Source: Echiichthys vipera (taxonomy: Eukaryota; Chordata; Actinopteri; Perciformes; Trachinidae). Taken from it: a DNA stretch of 64,000 nucleotides. Within the stretch, counting starts at the first letter, position 1. Each line of letters starts with the position of its first letter. Both the position numbers and the translations under genes were made by a program. The notes under the pieces were generated by a model. It worked only from the letters and a program-made list of their open reading frames with translations, was not told the DNA's origin and ran no database searches. Positions 37,963-51,083 of this stretch are shown piece after piece. The DNA is taken from contig OY829650.1 of assembly GCA_963691815.1 (NCBI GenBank), forward strand, positions 6,175,672 through 6,239,671, written 5' to 3'.

Positions 37963-39952
37963 CTTCTTCTAATCTATTTTCGTTTCACATTTATGATTAC
38001 ATTTCTGGATCAGAAAAAAAATAACTTAATCCAGAGAACTCACTTTACAAAACAAACAGGTTTTTTATAATGGGATATCACCTCCGAGCAATAAGTGGTT
38101 ATGTGCCAACAGACCTGTTAGAACACACAACCGCACCAGCGAGCGTTCAGCAGCGTTACACTGACGCTGGTTGGCCTCCCGTGGATGTGGCGGAACCAGC
38201 CAGCTTATACTATAAAGGGAAACGCGATAAAACGTTTCCGTTCTCTTGATTATGGCCTGCAAATCGCTTTGTCGGGATTTAAATGGCAGGTCTTTTCCCA
38301 TCGTGCTCTGATGGAGGCTATTTTTAAACCCCTTTCCTTTCTCACCCCCCCCCTAAAAACTTCCTCAGGGTTGGCAACCAGAAGCTATTAGGATAACTCT
38401 TCTCCTGTTAACACTCCAATTAATCAAAGATGAAACCCAATTCCCACAGGGATCATTAAGGGCCAGCACCTGTTCTCCTGATACTGTATTCACCAGGACA
38501 ACTTTATGGTCAGGCTTCGGCTTCCTCAGGGGGGGGGGGCACTGTGAGACACACAATCACTGCGAGCCAGTTATACATCAGCCCACTATCAGGGATAGAA
38601 ATATGACCTCCATCGGATGTGAGTACCCAACCAAAACAAATCCAAGATGCCCTCTTATTTATGCTATCAAGATTTCCTTCAATTTCATAACAGTGAAATG
38701 AAACCCTGCTAGGATAAAGATTTTATGAGGTGAAACTTAATGGCACATTCTTCAATTAAATAACTAAAGATTCAGTCAACGTTATCGTAAATAGCTCTCC
38801 GTCCAATATGTATTTCATTGTAATATTATTTAGGAATGATGAGGTTTGAGAAGTGAGTCTGTCTATTGGCTATAACATACGCGTGCAAAACAGGAAGCTG
38901 GCCTAAGGCCTGACCCTCACCCTCACCCCTGCCAAATGCCAAACCCCAGTCCCAGGTCACATCTCAGACACTGCAATTCAAGTCCAGGCCGTATTTCTTT
39001 TAAGCAATTACATACCTCTTGGCAAGACCTCACAATTAAACAAATGATGATATTTTGATATCCATAATTATACGCATTCACATAAGGGAACCCTTTCAAG
39101 TTCAATGTGCTTTTTATTACACGCTTATCATGTGTGAAGAGATTATGCACAGTGTGGGTTTGGACTGGGTTAGGGTACATTTAATCAAATAAGAGGAGCA
39201 GTAATGGAAGCATGCTGCACCCAGGACTGCACTGCACACGCTGCTCCCTTTGAGCCCGGCTTATGTTTAGCAAATTTCAGACAATCAGAACGGTATGAGG
39301 GGAAGTCTGAGGGTGAGCCTTTAACCCTTGATAGCATCTAGGTCATGCACATGGCACATGACATAGCATCATTTTTATAAGACATGGTGAGGTGCACCAC
39401 ACATACTTGTGGCGTGAGGAGATTGTTTAAGTGTACATAACTCTGAGGAAAAAAATGTTATAATTGATAGTTTGGTTGTGATCATCGCGTGATGTGGTGT
39501 TCCTGTAGACTTTCTCAAGGCCAGCTGTGTACATGGCACATGACTCACTATACTATCATTCCACTTTCATTGAAAGCAGTCACACCGGGAACATGATTTT
39601 TTACAGAAGTCACCCAAATGTGTCCACTCTGAAAGAGCAGTCACTTGTTCTCCATTGGACCTGACTCACCCTTAGTTAGAGTGTGCTGTGTGGATATGTG
39701 CTGCCCCCTTGTGGCATGACACAGGACATCGTGAAATGTGACACTTCTCCCTGTTAATGTTTATATCAACTGTAATTATGTTATCCTAACAACCAGAGAC
39801 AACATGAGAAGAGTATAAGACACAGTCTATGATCATTTCGACTTAAACAAAACAAAAATATCTGATATGTTCATTATAAAATCATGACTATTGTGCTGGA
39901 CCTGACTCTAAATTAATATTATTTCTAAAAGAACAAATTATGTTAAAATCCT
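37963..39952. other. Intergenic DNA, no gene or repeat recognised
   Basis: No terminal repeats, SINE blocks or splice-bounded frames were found in this stretch. Confidence 0.4.
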
Positions 39953-40378
39953 CTTATCTCATCTCATCTCATCTTCAACCGCTTATCCGGGGTCGGGTCG
40001 CAGGGGCAGCAGCTTTAGCAGGGACCCCAAACTTCCCTTTCCCGGGCCACATTAACCAGCTCTAACTGGGGGATCCCGAGGCGTTCCCAGGCCAGCATGG
40101 AGATATCATCTCTCCACCTGGTCCTGGGTCTTCCCCGAGGCCTCCTCCCAGCTGGACGTGCCTGGAACACCTCTGTAGGGAGGCGCCCAGGGGGCATCCT
40201 TAAAAGACGCCCAAATCACCTCAACTGGCTCCTTTCAATGCAAAGGAGCAGCGTCTCTACTCCGAGTTCCTCACGGATGCTGAACTTCTCCCCCTCTCTC
40301 TAAGGGAGACTCCAGACCCCTCCTGAGGAAACCCATTTCGGGCCGCTTGTACCCGCAACCTTGTTCTTTCTCTCCACA
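39953..40378 (-). mobile_element. Non-LTR retrotransposon (LINE) 3' end with reverse-transcriptase ORF C-terminus remnant
   Basis: Read on the minus strand, the fragment encodes RPRGRPRTRWRDDI and LAWERLGIPQLELVNVA (40015-40197). This is the characteristic C-terminal segment of fish LINE polyproteins. It then runs into CGGATAAGCGGTTGAAGATG and (AGATG)n. Everything 5' of about 40378 is lost. Clade is uncertain; an L2/CR1-group element is likely from the short tandem tail. Confidence 0.7.
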
Positions 40379-40646
40379 AATATATGCCAACATACAGATG
40401 CCACAACAATTAACACATTCATTTCTATCAAGGCAAGAGGGAGAAGAACATTGCATCTTGTGTCGAAGGAAAAGTGAGTGGATTGAGAAGAACTGCATTG
40501 CCAACAACCATCATCACATACTGTAGGCCTAGGCCTATATTCATCTTTATTTGTAATCATATCCAACAGTTAAAGCCCAAAATATGATAGCTTACTTAAA
40601 ATGTCTGTGAATATCCTCATTCTCATCTATATCCCCAAAGAAAGGC

Positions 40647-40926
40647 TTTCATCTTCAACACTTGTCCCTGTCGGGGTCGCGGGGGGGCTGGAGCCGATCC
40701 CAGCTGACATCGGGCGTGAGGCGGGGTCCACCCTGGACAGGACGCCCGTCTATCACAGGGCACATAGAGACAAACCGAGGCAGATGACCATTCACACCAA
40801 CGGGCAATTTAGTGTCATCAATTAACCTAACACATGCATGTCTTTTGGATTGTGGGAGGAAACCGGAGAACCCGGAGAAAACCCACACAGACACGGGGAG
40901 AACATGCAAACTCCACACAGAAGGGT
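40647..40926 (-). mobile_element. tRNA-derived SINE lacking its head
   Basis: It runs from CATCTTCAACACTTGTCCC through CCCTGGACAGGACGCCCGT to CATGCAAACTCCACACAGA, where it stops before the tRNA-derived head. It is therefore 5' truncated, as expected for incomplete reverse transcription. Confidence 0.83.
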
Positions 40927-41044
40927 TCATGTAGTTAATTGTCTGTTAAGTTACAGTCTACCAAAGAGTGAGTTAAAACATTGGCTATTGATCATATGAC
41001 CCACTAATGAAAAGCGCTTGTATTCGCTGCCCCAAAGTTCGAGT

Positions 41045-41279
41045 CCCCAAAGCAATTTCAGTGCCCTGAGTCCAGTCCCAGCCTGGTCCTGGTCCTTGTC
41101 CTGGTCCAGTCCCAGCCTGGTCCTGGTCCTGGTCCAGTCCCAGCCTGGTCCTGGTCCTGGTCCAGTCCCAGCCTGGTTAGATGTGTACATGAACTGATGA
41201 AGCCTCTTGGATGAGAGGTGAAACGTCTTCTTAGACAAATAACCAAGTCCAGTTGCTTTGGACTGAAATTGCTTTGGGG
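41045..41279 (+). repeat. 18-bp inverted repeat enclosing a 28-bp minisatellite and hammerhead-like core
   Basis: CCCCAAAGCAATTTCAGT (41045-41062) and its exact complement ACTGAAATTGCTTTGGGG (41262-41279) enclose the block. Inside, 41070-41177 holds about three and a half units of a 28-bp repeat starting GTCCAGTCCCAGCCTGG; the first unit has a 6-bp insertion. After it come CTGATGA (41194-41200), a 6-bp hairpin (GCCTCT/AGAGGT) and GAAAC (41220-41224). The arrangement recalls retroelements of the Penelope type, but that is inference. Confidence 0.6.
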
Positions 41280-42149
41280 ATAACGATGACCTGGACAGAT
41301 GAGAATATTCACAGGCCTATGTGAGGAGACTTCCCCGCGTTAAATAAAAATGTGCCGCACAGTAAGTGACGCGTATTACGTAAATCAGTGGGGGTTGGTC
41401 TTCCTGCCCAGGTTGAGCTCACTGCCGAGGATGCTGCGTTTCATTGTACTCGGAAATCGGGAACTTCCAACTTCTGACGAGTAAAAGCGCAATGCAACGG
41501 AACATTTTGCCTAAAATGAGATGCAAAAGGACTGCAAAGACACTAAAGGACAACAAGTAGCCTAGACTCACAGTGTCAGGGGCCCTGACTCACAATATGC
41601 TGCTGAAAAAAACCCACCAAACATTCACAAAGATATGCTCAATGACCAAGGAAATACACAAAACGACTTCAAAGACACACGGAACAGTCACAAAGACATA
41701 CACAATAACTACAAATAGATACAAAACAATCACAGAGACACAAAATGACTTTAAAATAGATGCAACACGGATACAAAGGGACACAAAACAACTTCAACTC
41801 TTTTGAGTTTGTTTTGTTTGCGTGTCCTTGTCAAACCCCAACACTTACCATGACAAAATCCTCCCTGTATAATTAAACAGGACTATAGTTTGAGATGCAA
41901 CAACCCGTTTGAGCACCAGAGGGAAGCAAAGCTCATTCTTTTGGCCACTGTCAGACCCATGCTTTGAGCAGGGTTGCAGCCTACAGATCTCATACAGATA
42001 CAAAGTTACCACTGTTGGGGCATAACCTCATACAGATGGGTTCGTGACTTGGTGGTAAGGTCAATGTTTCCTGATGGCTACATTTAAAACTATTTAACGA
42101 CTAAAGAGATGTAGGATTATCATGTAGCCTATGGACCCACTTCCATTGG

Positions 42150-42410
42150 AAAGTTGTGTTCGCCTAAACTTCGGGCTTTTATAACTGAGGCGGCTGCAAA
42201 ACATTGTGTTTCCGGGTGAAATCACTGCTCAGAAGTTTTCACCGGCGGAATGTGACTGAAGGAAGAATGCCGGCTGCCCTCAGTGCCTCAACCGGAGAAC
42301 TGCACCGATCACCCGCAGGATGACACAGTCAAACCAGGAGAAAGACAGGAAACGTGGCCTTCACAATAAAAGCCTCGTTGGGTCACTTTGGAACAGCAGG
42401 CAAGGATTCA
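42150..42410. repeat. Possible retroelement-derived patch
   Basis: GTTTCCGGGTGAAATCACTG and GCCTTCACAATAAAAGCCTC resemble segments common in teleost retroelement-derived DNA. It is also mildly GC-rich, so an unannotated regulatory segment is an alternative. Confidence 0.25.
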
Positions 42411-42934
42411 CTCAAGTGTTTCCTTTTTATTTTAACTTTTTATAAAACAGTAGGCTGCTAATATGTGTAGTCTGTGTTATGTTATTGTGAATAACTATAC
42501 TTGATTACATAATACTATTTATTAATGGTGTATTTACGTCAAAACATCCCATACCATAGATATTTGCAGATGTTTTCTCTATTCTGTACAGTTATGTTCA
42601 TATTTTTGATTTGAGTAAAGTGAACAGACTACAGGCCAATCACTGTCGAGGAAACAGGTCCCAGGGTTGCCCTTTTTAAAGCCAGTGTTCACACGCTCCA
42701 CAGGATAATGGTATGGCCGCCTTGCAGATGGTATTTTTTCTAACATACAGTAGATCATGCATCTGCATAGAGCTAGAGCCAGCAAAACAAATCCGTGTAA
42801 GGCAATATTTTGGATCTGTGTGCTGAAATTTAGTGCACAGTATTAAATGGGCAGTGAAATACAATACATTATGCTTTTGTAGTACACTCGTGCTAAATAA
42901 GATTACAAAAAATATGTATTGCTGGAGTTTGCAA

Positions 42935-42982
42935 CGAAAACAATTCCCCCCAGGGATTATTAAAGTATTTCTGATTCTGAAT
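42935..42982 (+). repeat. Retroelement 3' tail fragment
   Basis: AACAATTCCCCCCAGGGATT then ATTAAAGTATTTCTGATTCTGA is a LINE/SINE-type terminus (CCCAGGGATTAATAAAGT class). Confidence 0.4.
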
Positions 42983-43362
42983 AGTTTCTGAAAAGGCCTT
43001 ATATACTGAGTTACATCCTGTTAATTTGCATAACGTCCCAGTGTTGTGCTCTCTGAATAACTATTTTAAGTGTTTGTAAGCTACTCAGTTGTACACCCAA
43101 TCTGATTTTCTTGTGTTGACATTTCTGTAGTATTAAAATAAGCTCCCAACCCAGAGTCACTATTTCAGGGTCAATGAACCAACTCCAAACAATGTAATCT
43201 GATAACATGATATACTTTCACATCTTCATTTCACCGTGCGTTATTCCCATATAGAGTACAGCATGTTTATTTACACTGACTTATGTGTCCAAACTCTTTG
43301 GAATTAAAACAATGCAAATTTAACTGGAGTTCCCTTTGAATGAAATAGTGTCTCACTTTTAG

Positions 43363-43548
43363 GCAAGGCAACTTTATTTGTATAGCACTTTTCATACACA
43401 GGGCAGACTCAAAGTGCTTCACAGGACAACAGGTCATGAATTCAAATGCATTACAGAAAGACAAAGAGAATAAAAACATAGACAGTAATAAAAACAGTGC
43501 AAAGATTTAGCAGAAAGCTAAGGTGAACATAAAAGTTTCCAGTCTAGG
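43363..43548 (+). repeat. Interspersed repeat, family A copy 2, abutting the CpG-rich exon
   Basis: It is nearly identical to 15213-15415 apart from small indels. It ends in GTCTAGG and a T-run directly before the CpG-rich candidate promoter at 43560. Confidence 0.75.
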
Positions 43549-43559
43549 TTTTTTTTTAT

Positions 43560-43880
43560 TTTGAATACACTGAGCGGAGGTCCTGTTTTTCTGTAACTCC
43601 CTCGCACTTGACAGCGGTGGCGGAGGGAAACGCAGCAGCGGCGGCGGTGGTTCACTCTGTGAAACAAACAGGAAGCAGCACCGCGCTCCTGTCCACCTGC
43701 GAGAACTGCGCGTCCTCCAGCAGAGAGGCAGTCCGAGCGGCGGGAGGTCGTGTGTCACGCAGAGACTCTCCCTACGCGAAACTACTCTTCCGTGAAGACA
43801 CAACAGCGATATTAACTTTCAGCTGTTCGCTCACCCGGTACATTATTCAACAACGACCTCACACCAGAGACTGACTAAAG
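43560..43880 (+). other. Candidate CpG-rich promoter and first (5' UTR) exon of a + strand gene
   Basis: A sharp shift to GC/CpG-rich sequence (GCAGCGGCGGCGG-type motifs, many CGs) ends in ACTAAAG followed by GTAAGT at 43881, a consensus donor. The short open frame at 43608-43874 closes before the donor and resembles no family I know, so this is most likely non-coding 5' UTR. In human the gene directly 3' of FOXL2 in the same orientation is PIK3CB, which has untranslated leader exons, so pik3cb is the leading candidate. No PIK3CB coding sequence is present here, so the name is not assigned. Confidence 0.6.
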
Positions 43881-45997
43881 GTAAGTCCGCACCACCGCCG
43901 GGACACATTTTTCAGTCGCGTACTTTTCACGCGCCGACCGAGGACCTCACGCCAAACTCCGGTCATTAATCTGCCGATTGAATGTCGCATTGCATCGGCT
44001 GGTCCTTTAAAATAAAACCATTTCCCTGCCTCGACATTTAACCAGCAAACTATAGTTTATCAGCAACTAGTTTCATGACGTGAACCTTGAATTGTTTTAT
44101 CGGTTATTCCTATAATTCAGTGTGGATTTTAACGAGTTGTCACGGGCGGCGGTAACGACCACACTTTTTACGAGTTGCAGTTTTATGAATATGTAGAGTT
44201 GTCCCCGGGTAGTGTTGTGTTAGCCGAATACACCAGGACACCCTGTGGATTTGACTATAGTTAAAATAATGTTAAAAGAGTCGTTAGCTTCAGCTGCTAA
44301 CCGAGACAAACATAAACTTGTTAGTTTTTTCAACGGGGTTTGTTCAGGTCCCCCTCCCCTACGCACAAGGACACAATGTAGCTCTCTGGGGTGGCTGTGT
44401 ACCTCGACTGAAACCCTTGTATTGTCGCTGTATTGTTGGATTTTCCCATATTGTTATATTGTAACAGATTGACCACAATGGCAGAAGCTGTTTTTGAAGT
44501 TGTTTTAGTGAGCATCGTCACAGATCCTGGCCCCTAAACTTGGATTTTGCTGTATACAAATGGAAATCAAGTTATCATGTGCCCTCTTAAATGTTTGCAT
44601 GTCACAGTTAGGTAGTCTGCATTCTCTTTAGGCCATTATTTATTTATAACTGTAGTGAGATCAGCATTTTCTCATTCTGATAGAGATCCTCTTCAGTGCC
44701 CCGGGTCCATGACAGGACAGAAAACACTGGAATATAAAAACTACAAGTAGTCTATCAGGGATCAGTGGATACACTTCTCTTAGTAGGGTCTCTGGCGACT
44801 ACTGTGTCTGACAACAGTCCAATAAAGAGGATATGAAACTTGATTCATTTTGTCAGCTTTCCTGCCGTGTGCATGTTAAGCTTTTAGTTTGATTTCATTA
44901 TAAGACCGAAGTCAACATAGACAACATAGGTATCGTTTAGCTGCTATGCTGAGGTCATGCAGTTCTCCTGATGCAGTGGTACTTAAACCGAGTCACAAAT
45001 CAACATTTCTGAATTCATTTGAACTAGTTTGGGACCCTAAAAGTTGCATAAGGGACTGTTTTTTAAGTATTTGATTAATGAGGGACTTGTCAGGCTGCTT
45101 CTTTAGAACTGTTGTAAATTTGGTTTCAGGTTTTGGCATGTCTAACTCAGCCCTCTTTTCTCAGCAAACACATTGGATCAATGCCAACTGTTCTTATTAT
45201 TACCTGTATGTGTGGAACTTGTGACTGGGGCTGATTTGGCTCACAATCCTAACACATCCTCAGGCTTTGTGTCCCTAAAAGGGTCCCCCCCCCCCCACAG
45301 AAATGGATTTATGAATCAGAGTTTGTGTTTAATCTGTGTCAGTGGAGACAGTCAGCAGGGCTGTGGTGATAATGTCGAGCAACATGAGGACAATGTAACA
45401 AATGCAGGTAGGCTGGCGTGTGTGTGTGTGTTCGTCTGCATGTGCGTGCACAGGTGCCCGCATGAGCACTTGTCTCTAAATAGCCTAAGGGTTGAGCATA
45501 ATGGTGTTGTTGATCGTGGATATTTTGCTACACTGTTTCTCCACAGGCTCCCATGTGCAAGCAATGGTGCAAATAGATGAGCAGTACTGTTTTATGGAAT
45601 ATTGGTGACAGTATTTGCCTCGATATAGCACGTTCTGGTAACGGTCTGTATGTAATGACCACATGGTAAAAGCCTATTATTGTAGTATTTCTCACTTGAG
45701 TGAAACATGAACATAACGTGCATTGCGATAGAGCCCATATAAAGCAATATCTATAGGATATACATTTGTAAAGCATTTTGATGATGCATAGAGTATATAA
45801 TCATATCGCCCAGCCAGGGTGAATATTAACATATATACCATGATATACTGTAAATGTACATTATTCACTATAATGACAAATTACTATACCAAGCTTAATA
45901 TGTTCGGGGTGGCAATGGTGCAGCGATCTGTAGCAGGCTGAATAATTTATGTTATGTAAGACGCAATCTGACATTTCATGTTTGAGTGTTTATAAAC

Positions 45998-46109
<112 letters not shown>

Positions 46110-48333
46110 ACCTTAAAGATGATCTGACAGTACTTATTTTCCACAGGGATCATCTTGCAGGCGTTTTAAAGGCATCTTGACAGCAGTTCACACATCTATC
46201 ACCTGTGCTGTTGTCCCACACAGTTGATTACTCACACTTGGATGGAAGCTTGCAGAGTGAGAGATAATCACATTAGAGCCACACAGCATGTTACAAAAGG
46301 AGAGAAGAGTTTCCTAAGAGAATTACCCAATATTTGCTTTTTGCTTTTTAGTGTTGGCGTAGGACTACTACTTTTTGAGATATTGTTACCCAGCTGATAT
46401 GTTATTTTGCTCAGGCAGTGGTCCTTGCTGCCCTCTTTGCTGGGCGGTGTCTGCTGTCAGGCCCCCTCTGAGGTAAAGTTAGAAAACACTGATAAGACTA
46501 ACTGACGTCACTCCACAGACATCAGCCAACAATGCAGCTATTTACTCCAAGCCAGATTCAGTCCCAAAGCAGGCCTCTCCCGAGAAACCGGGTACAAATG
46601 AAAGCAGAATTCTAAATAAGTGCACCACAATTAAAAAAAAAAAAAGTTTTGCAACTGTGGTGACGTCCATGTCCTGCATCATCATCTTTACAAAGTGAGG
46701 TAATTTTCTGAGAAGGGCTTCTGTTTTGAACTGTTGTTTAGCATTGACCTACTTGAACGATACAGTGTTTTGAGGCAGAATTAACGGAGAGAAAGGGAAA
46801 AGGTGGCGTCTGAGATCAGCTGCACGGTGAAATGATGAGGTAAAGCTGAGAAACAGGAGGCCTATGGCGAATAAAGACTCCCTTTACGTAGAGCAGCGTG
46901 TTCAGCGTCGGTAATCGGAGCCGTTATCGTTGCGCTCAGAGAATATACTGTGCAGTCTGTCAGTATTTGGACGGAGATATAGTTTTCATAGCTTTGGCTC
47001 TTCTCCACCATGTTGGATTTCAAATGAAACAATGACTGTGAGGTGAAAATGCTGACTTAAGGGTGTTCGCATTCATACTCGTTGAACCTTGTGGGAAAGC
47101 TCTAAGTCAACACTTGAATCATCATCATTTCATTTCATATTAAATCCAACGTCGGAGCACTTTTCTTTTTTAATCCCCACAGACTGCACTGTATATAAAA
47201 CTAGTAGTAAGAGAGAACGTTCAAGGTTTTAGTCCGTGTACAGGATAAGAAGAAAAACAAATTAGAAAAGGTGGGTTTTTGACGGGGACTAATTGCAGAC
47301 AGGTTTTGTGTGCATCGACGGCAGGGTCCTTGACCAGCGTGTTTTTTTTCCCCGACAAGCCTGCTCCCTACCCTTTTTGAGTTTCTGTCCCACTGATTGC
47401 CTTCTGTGTACCGTACATTTTTTTTGCCGGAGCTCTGAAAGGCGTTATTATTGAACTGCAGAGAGGTTGAGCAGAGGAGCAGCATTAGAGAAAAATGGTG
47501 TTTTTAAATGTGTCGACACATTCACATGAAGCGTCTTCATGTTTTTTTGTGAAGTGACCCACTTCACAACTTGAATTGTATGTTCCATTATCAGTGTCTG
47601 TTTGGAGTGAAGCACCTGTGTGTATGTGTGTGTGTGTGTGTGTGATTTGCAACTGCTATTTGTACTATCCCATTATCTTCTTCTTTTCTCCCCTTTTTCC
47701 TGTACCTGGATCTCTCTGCCCCCTCACTCTCTCACACTCATTCACACTTCCTGCTGTAACCCTTTTCGAGTAATCACCCCACATGACAGTGAAAAGCTTG
47801 CGTAACATCCTCTCCTTTTCTGTGTGTGTACAAGCTGGCTTTCACAATTTATCTGCATGATAATAATGGTCTTGTTTTGAGCCCCAGTCTCCTCTTTTGC
47901 CACTGTTGACCAAGGCAAGGGGACATTTTAGTTATCAATTAAACTAAGTACAAACTGTACCTTACTGCTCGTTATAAAACTATACATAAACACGGGAATG
48001 TCCATAGTAAGAACTGCCTGACTCTGAGATGAGAGCAGCCTACTTGAATTCTTCACTGTGCTGCACAGCAGGCCGGGACCTGCCGAGGAATGCAGGGATG
48101 ACAGCAGCAGAGGGATCGAGAGATGTAATGAACAGAAAGAGAAATGCCAGTGAAGGTAGAGTGAAATAAGAGAAAGAGAGAGATCTTAAATGAGGTGTTT
48201 GAAGCGATGTAAAGGAGTCTACACAGTAACATAATGGACTAATGGCTCCCTTTAAGTCCTTCTCAGTGATTCATTTGCCCACAGAGCAGAGACACATTAC
48301 ATTTTAAACCATATACTTTACTATAGACTATAA

Positions 48334-48836
48334 TGGCGCTTTGACACCTGATAGTCCGTTTCTAGTCCACTTCCCTGGTGGGAGAGAGAATGACATAAAA
48401 GGGAGGGGAAAGCACCTCACTCATTGGTCAAATGTGTCTTGAGTGTGGGCGCAAAAACGTAGATCCTGAACTGCTCTCCGATTGGTCAGAATGCTGAGAA
48501 AGTTAACAGAGTGACAGCAGACAACGCACCCATCACAAGTAATGTCACAATGAGACAACTGCGGGGTTGATTTTGGCGTTGGTCCTCCGTTATTACATTC
48601 CAGGTTTTGACGATGACTCATGCTGGCATGTTGTGGTTGTACCGCGCAAGAGTTCATTTAGAAGCGGATCGAAACCATCTCTTCTACCAGGTCTCAGCCC
48701 GCTTATATGGTCCACTTCCGGTGCGCGCCGGGGTATGGTCGCCGCATTCCCACCTGCACAAACGAACCGTAGAAAATGAGGAATCGCACTCCTCTTCGAT
48801 TCAACCGTGCTAAATAAGGCTGGTGGGAAAGCGCCC
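48334..48836. mobile_element. Second Harbinger-like MITE family (503 bp, TAA duplications)
   Basis: The left end TGGCGCTTTGACACC and the right end, read as its complement GGGCGCTTTCCCACC, form about 15-bp terminal inverted repeats with three mismatches. TAA flanks both sides (48331-48333, 48837-48839). The terminal motif differs from the GGGCGCACTCACAC family. No coding potential is seen. Confidence 0.55.
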
Positions 48837-49154
48837 TAAAACAACTACTATAAGAAATGTGGTCAGAAACAGACTTAGCCATTAACTCTACAGTGTAAAT
48901 GCCACAAATTAAGCATCCCTTCTGTCACCAATGGCAAGTTAACCATGTTGTCGTACAAGCAAACATGTACTTTCATTTTCTACTTCATGGCGAATGAAAT
49001 TAAAAGAAATCCGACTCTCCTGTTACCAAATGGAAACACCATCAGGGGAGCTTCAGTCACTTAAACATGCAGGAAGTGCACTCTCCCTCAGCATGAGGGA
49101 CTCCGACTTGTGTTGCTGTTGTGGCATCTTTTACATTCTAGAGGTGTACTCTCG

Positions 49155-49433
49155 GAGGTGGAGTGTTTACTGCAGATTTGGTCGATGAAAATATTCAAAA
49201 ACAGTCGACAAGACGCACAAAAACTCTGAGGTCTATGGAAAGATTTGTGAACAAATCCACGCATCGTTATGACGTCATCAATGCGTGTGACGTATGGACA
49301 GCGAGAAGCATTTGCGCGAGGCCCAGGAAGTGTGAGTACAAACGGGCCTGGGGCGCGGGGGGAGAGGGAGGGGGGACAAGTACCCTAAAGCCCGGGGTGC
49401 GGCGCGCTGCGGAAGGACAGTGTGAGTGCGCCC
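49155..49433 (+). mobile_element. PIF/Harbinger-type element, copy 3 (left end missing)
   Basis: It begins abruptly inside the SANT-like block (GAGGTGGAGTGTTTACTGC) and continues through the same internal segment as copy 2 to an intact right terminal repeat GGACAGTGTGAGTGCGCCC. The left half and left terminal repeat are missing. It lies in the presumed intron 1. Confidence 0.78.
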
Positions 49434-49440
49434 TGACATT

Positions 49441-49684
49441 CTAGAGCTGTACTGGTCGACTAACACTCATGCGATCAAGCAGTGGATTTAATCGACAGAT
49501 CTGTAAAACTGAGTTCCTCCACAAAGAACCCTTTAAAAACAACGCTTTAGATCTTGAGATGTACTCATGAGTATCTTGCAAAAAGAAGCAAAAAAAAGAC
49601 TTATCGACTAAAGAAATCCACTTATACCAAAACAAACAATTATTTGACCTATTGATTACTTGACTAAGAGGGAGTAACCCTAGA
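49441..49684. mobile_element. Possible second, decayed hAT-like fragment
   Basis: The left part reads TAGAGCTGTACTGGTCGAC and the right part ends CTTGACTAAGAGGGAGTAACCCTA, giving weak inverted similarity of the TAGxGxT...GTCGACTAA type. No convincing 8-bp duplication is found. Offered as a possibility only. Confidence 0.25.
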
Positions 49685-51083
49685 AAATGTGGTCATAAAC
49701 TGCACTGCAGTCTGCGGCTCTTCTGTCAGAAAGACAAACCCCAAACACAAACTATAAATAGGACTGTTGGGAAAACAATAGCATACATTTAATGTCTTCC
49801 TGCAATAAAAAGGTTGCCCAGCTGTCGACTCCCGGGGACATTGCTTGTGTGAAAACATGGGGGAAATCTAGGCTATCACTTGACTGGCTACATTTGATTT
49901 GAACATCTGTATCAAACGTACGACCCCCTTGTCAACAGAGTTTAAATGTATTTTTTTTTGGTTAGTAGAATTAAAACATTGTGAATCCTAACTGTTATAA
50001 CCAAGCATCATTTTATACACATACTGTAATTTACAGGCTGTATATTTTCAGGCTCTACGGTACATTGGCAGCACATCTAATGAGAGGAGTATCCCATTTC
50101 ATATTGCTATCTATAGCAGCGGGATGCTGATGATAACAGTGATTTTATCATATGAGATTATTTGGTTCAGTGTCATAAACTAAACTAAATTAAATTAATT
50201 CTGCTGCTGGTGGCATGAGCTATGACTGAATGGAAAATTACAATTTAAACACTCAACAGATGTTCCAAATAAAGTCTTAATGTTATTTTATACGGGTACA
50301 AATTTACATATTTAAATAAACACTGAAATGTGTCAGTCATATGTTAATCTGTACTTGAAGTACATGATGAAAAGAAGACGCCTTCTGGCTAATGATTTAA
50401 CACTTTAGATAAGAGGAGAAAAAGTTTGAGGGATTCGTTCATCATTTAGATTATCCCTAACACATCAAACAAAAAAAGCGTGACGGTAAAAGAACCAGTT
50501 ATCTGTGGTAGGACACCTGTGTCTGTTGTCTCGTCCTGCTGCAGCAGGTACAGTAGCTTTGCGCGGTAACCCCGGCTACTAGTTGCATATACAGCGTTGG
50601 GTTGTGCTGCCACCCTAGGGGCGCTCCAGCCTCCATTTTGTAACCTGAGAGGGTACAACCTCAGCTTCACATCTCCATGGCAACGCTTTCTCACGGCGCA
50701 GGTTCATGTCTACCACTGCCGATGACGCACGCACACCCTGTCCCACACACGTTCTATTGTTAGAACCCATTTTGATATCTTAACAGACATATAGTGTTAC
50801 GGTTGTATGTCCGTGTTTCACATGTTCCTCCACCCACATATCCACACATCACTGAAACCTGCCTACACTTTGAATCATGTTGATGTGTCTGTTTAAAGAC
50901 TGTGCAAGACGGCTGGTATGGGATACAGTACAGAGAGCATCTGTGATAATATTAAATGAATAACTGTCTGCTTTTAAATCGTCACAATCAATCAGACTTT
51001 ATTTGAAATGTTTCACAAAGTGCTTCACAAAGTAAAGAAACCCCCACCCCTCATACATACAAAATATAAATGCAATATACAGT

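Noticed and set aside
40015..40197. Independent small gene on the minus strand
   Set aside because: The protein is a fish LINE polyprotein C-terminus and joins directly to the element's 3' tail.
41070..41177. CRISPR-like array
   Set aside because: Units are contiguous without unique spacers and this is a vertebrate genome, so it is a minisatellite.
43608..43874. 88-residue coding sequence in the CpG-rich exon
   Set aside because: It terminates just before the splice donor, has Ala/Ser-rich low-complexity content and no family resemblance, so 5' UTR is more likely.
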